DNA of 64,000 bases, taken from contig NZ_CP107964.1 in assembly GCF_041434935.1 (NCBI RefSeq), positions 1,116,001-1,180,000 of the forward strand. The letters run 5' to 3'. Source of the DNA: Kitasatospora sp. NBC_00374. GTDB lineage: Bacteria; Actinomycetota; Actinomycetes; Streptomycetales; Streptomycetaceae. Positions 61,878 through 64,000 of the stretch are shown here, in pieces. Each line of letters opens with the position of its first letter. Position 1 is the first letter of the stretch. A model generated the notes under the pieces. The model saw only the letters and a program-made list of their open reading frames with translations, did not search any database and had not been told where the DNA came from. The translations under genes and the position numbers were made by a program.

Positions 61878-62324
61878 TCAGCAGGGACCGATAACACTCG
61901 ACTGCGGAGAGGCGATGGATCCGCCGCGGCGGGCGAGTTCGCGTCGGAGGTCGAGGTTCTCGCCGTGGGCCTGTTGCAGCGCGTCTCGTAGGGCTTGGAC
62001 TTCCTGGCGGTGCTGCTTCTTCAGGTGTGTGATCTGGCTGGTCAGCGCGAGGACGAGGGTGCTCTCCGCGGCTTCCGGGGTGGCTGGTGTCGGGATCGGA
62101 CGGGCCTGGGCTCGCAGGCGTTCGATGCGTCCGCGCAGGTCGGGGTGGCTGTAGAGGAACGCGTGGGAGACACCGGCCTCGCGCTGGACGGCCTGGAAGG
62201 TGATCGGCTCTTGGCGCTTGATCAGGGTGCGAATGGCCTGCTCGGCGGCCTTCGTCTTGGCCTGCGACTTCGCTTTCGCGGCGGCGGCCAGTGTCTGGGT
62301 GCGCTTGGTGCGGGCGTCGGTCAT
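61878..62324 (-). CDS. TnpC-like protein of Tn554-type element
   Basis: 148 residues. N-terminal basic region, a small HTH-like part (TFQAVQREAGVSHAFLYSHPDLRGR) and a coiled-coil C-terminus (LTSQITHLKKQHRQEVQALR ... LRRELARRG). This layout is that of DUF6262/TnpC proteins, which stimulate Tn554-type transposition and help set orientation. ATG at 62324 overlaps the recombinase stop (ATGA). Stops about 75 bp before the junction with the helicase. Confidence 0.85.
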   Translation of the reverse strand: MTDARTKRTQTLAAAAKAKSQAKTKAAEQAIRTLIKRQEPITFQAVQREAGVSHAFLYSHPDLRGRIERLRAQARPIPTPATPEAAESTLVLALTSQITHLKKQHRQEVQALRDALQQAHGENLDLRRELARRGGSIASPQSSVIGPC

Positions 62325-64000
62325 GGCCGGGTCCTTTGGTGGCGGTCGAGGTCGAGCGTGAGGGAAACCGGGCCGGTGGGGGCGGTGCCGCAGCCAGCGC
62401 CCTGGACCGCGCGGCCGGGCTTGTCGCGGATGGTCTCCAGAAGCCGGGCCAGGGCGGCGTGCTCGGCCCGGCGCTGGAGGAGCCAGACGTTCTCCTCGGG
62501 CATCGAACGGCCGTGACGTTCCTGGAAGGCGGTGGTGGCGCGGTCGATCAGCGACTCGGTCTCGGTCAGCTGTCGTTCCAGGGCTGGCTGGTGGGAGGCG
62601 TCGGTCACGAAGACAGAGCAGGTCAGGCAGGCGTTTCCCTTGTCGCAGGTCTGCAGGGGCGGCAGCAGGCACCAGCCGTGGGGCAGGAAGCGGTCGGCGC
62701 GTTCGAACAGGTGCAGGCTGTCGTGGTCCTCGCGGGAGAAGAGCACGCGCGTGCCGTCGGCCCGCAGCTTGGCTGTGGCCAGGAACGCCTGTTCGGCGTG
62801 CTCCTGGCGGGCGGCGATGTAGTGCATCGACATTGACGGAGTGGCGTGCCCGGCATAGCGCATCAACACGTGGACGGGCAGGCCGAGTTCGGCGAGCCGG
62901 GTCAGCTTGGTGTGGCGGAAGCGGTGGGTGTGGCTCAGGCCGACGGGCTTGCCCTTGCTGTCGGTGATCTTCACGATGCTGCTGAACTCGCGGAGCATCC
63001 AGGCGTAGGTGCCCGACGGATAGGGCTTGTCGCCCTGCCGGTTCCCGGTCCGCTGCATGAACAGGTGGCGCGGAGTGATGCCGGGGAACCGCTCGCGGAT
63101 CCACTGTTGCTGTTCCTCGATGACCGCGACGACCTCGCGGTCGACGAGGATGTTGTCCGGCGCGATATCGATCTTGCTCTGGGCGTAGTGGAAACGGGCG
63201 ATCGCCTCGCCCTCGGTCGCGTCGATGGTCTTGTCGGGGACGGCGGAGAGGCAGTCGAACAGGCAGGTGCGGATCTCGCTGGCCCGTCGGCCGGTGAGGA
63301 TCTGCAGCAGGATCATGCGCATGGCCTGCGGGTCGTCGAAGCCCCGAGCACTGACCTGTTGTCCGTCACCGCGGGTGATGGTCATCTGCTCGTCGCGGCC
63401 AAGACCGAGCAGGGGCAGCGCGGCGGGGATCTGCGCGAGCGCGTGGTCGTCGACGTAGTGCTCGTCGTTGAGTTCTCGTCGGCCCGGGACGCGGGCGACC
63501 TGACGGAACCAGCCGGCCGCGTGCGCGTCGGTGACCTTGGACCAGGGGTGCGGCCCGAGGATCTGGTGGGCCTCGACGGGGTTGGCGGCCACGAACGCGA
63601 ACAGTTCGGCGACGGCCCGCAGATCGTCGTTGACCTGGCGGACGGAGACCGGGCGCGTGGCGAACCGCTGTTCGGACCGGCGGGTCAGCCGGTTGGCCGG
63701 TTCGGCGTCCCAGCGCCGGAAGGCGGCGGCCTGCTGGACGGCGAGTGCGGGATCGGCCAGGACATCCAGTGGATCGGCGGAGGTCTCGGTCAGCCATCGG
63801 TCGAGGCGGACCAGGCAGCGCATGCGTTCCTGGCTCACCGTCGACCAGCGCAGGACGCCGGCCTCCAGCTGGGTGCCGAGCGACCACTTCGCGGCCTCCC
63901 GCAGCCAGGGGAGGCCGATCTTGGATGGTGAACAGCCGTAGTGGGCCTGCGGTTCGTGTTCTGACAGCGGGATCCGCGGATCGCATCTGGGGTGCCACTC
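62321..64000 (-). CDS. tyrosine recombinase (TnpB-like), 5' end outside window
   Basis: At least 559 residues; the frame is open to the last base of the window with good coding sense (SKIGLPWLREAAKWSLG), so the start is outside. Catalytic residues of the tyrosine recombinase fold: Arg in LTGRRASEIR, His-x2-Arg in HTHRFRHTKL, GHATPSMSMHYI with the nucleophilic Tyr. After the catalytic domain comes a Cys-containing tail (CDKGNACLTCSVF), typical of Tn554 TnpB-type proteins. An upstream tnpA is expected beyond the window. It should cut and join the element at specific sites without duplication. Confidence 0.9.
   Translation of the reverse strand, partial: EWHPRCDPRIPLSEHEPQAHYGCSPSKIGLPWLREAAKWSLGTQLEAGVLRWSTVSQERMRCLVRLDRWLTETSADPLDVLADPALAVQQAAAFRRWDAEPANRLTRRSEQRFATRPVSVRQVNDDLRAVAELFAFVAANPVEAHQILGPHPWSKVTDAHAAGWFRQVARVPGRRELNDEHYVDDHALAQIPAALPLLGLGRDEQMTITRGDGQQVSARGFDDPQAMRMILLQILTGRRASEIRTCLFDCLSAVPDKTIDATEGEAIARFHYAQSKIDIAPDNILVDREVVAVIEEQQQWIRERFPGITPRHLFMQRTGNRQGDKPYPSGTYAWMLREFSSIVKITDSKGKPVGLSHTHRFRHTKLTRLAELGLPVHVLMRYAGHATPSMSMHYIAARQEHAEQAFLATAKLRADGTRVLFSREDHDSLHLFERADRFLPHGWCLLPPLQTCDKGNACLTCSVFVTDASHQPALERQLTETESLIDRATTAFQERHGRSMPEENVWLLQRRAEHAALARLLETIRDKPGRAVQGAGCGTAPTGPVSLTLDLDRHQRTRP

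Larger units (their letters stand above)
61801..64000 (-). mobile_element. Tn554-like element, one end, extends beyond window
   Basis: Homology of the helicase breaks at about 61801, inside the P-loop codons. From there to the window edge lie a tnpC-like and a tnpB-like gene in the Tn554 order. An inverted GTTATCG/CGATAAC pair (61806-61812 and 61889-61895) is close to the junction and may be part of the end. The left boundary is inferred; the other end is not visible. Confidence 0.75.

Overview
The window is high-GC actinomycete chromosome, most like Streptomyces or Kitasatospora. Reasons: strong third-position G/C bias, many GTG starts, chains of genes overlapping by ATGA or GTGA, an AfsR-type SARP, an ECF sigma/anti-sigma pair, SpoIIE-type phosphatases, PucR-type regulators, a cytochrome P450 and a RiPP cluster. 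No rRNA, tRNA or CRISPR array was seen.

Region by region. (1) 1-6.4 kb: three SpoIIE/PP2C phosphatases; one is an unusual fusion of an ABC-transporter ATPase, a PP2C domain and an anti-sigma-type HATPase. (2) 7.4-10.5 kb: proton-pumping transhydrogenase pntAB, closed by a strong terminator shared with (3), a minus-strand operon of ECF sigma, zinc-finger membrane anti-sigma, ABC ATPase and two membrane proteins (10.5-14.7 kb). (4) 15-24.4 kb: alpha/beta hydrolase; a HEAT-like unknown, a frameshifted small gene and a P450; secreted lipase divergent from a PucR-type regulator; glycerophosphodiesterase plus MFS transporter; then an epimerase-like protein (24.7-25.7 kb).

(5) 25.9-36.4 kb is the centrepiece: one minus-strand operon encoding a daptide-type RiPP pathway. 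The order is an F420/flavin LLM oxidoreductase, an RRE-bearing accessory protein (MpaC), methyltransferase (MpaM), aminotransferase (MpaD), oxidative decarboxylase (MpaB), three tandem 53-residue precursors ending in Thr, an M50 protease (MpaP) and a class III lanthionine synthetase (LanKC). The precursor cores have Ser and Thr but no Cys. The simplest reading is a hybrid: daptide chemistry converts the C-terminal Thr to a dimethylated diamine, LanKC dehydrates Ser/Thr, and the LLM enzyme reduces dehydro-residues to D-amino acids.

(6) 37-52.7 kb: secreted heparin-lyase-like protein; PucR-type regulator divergent from an acyl-CoA dehydrogenase/MaoC/SDR operon with two matching dyads in the shared promoter; secreted sphingomyelinase-D-like phospholipase; xanthine-dehydrogenase-type molybdoenzyme with a double ABM-domain membrane protein; a decayed FAD monooxygenase; a SARP and an SDR.

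(7) 53-64 kb is a mobile and probably defensive region. An IS5-type element with a 5-bp target duplication splits an unknown gene cleanly in frame. A three-gene minus-strand cassette (SF1 helicase-nuclease, HEPN-like protein, 449-residue unknown) is broken inside the helicase P-loop by one end of a Tn554-like element that runs off the window.
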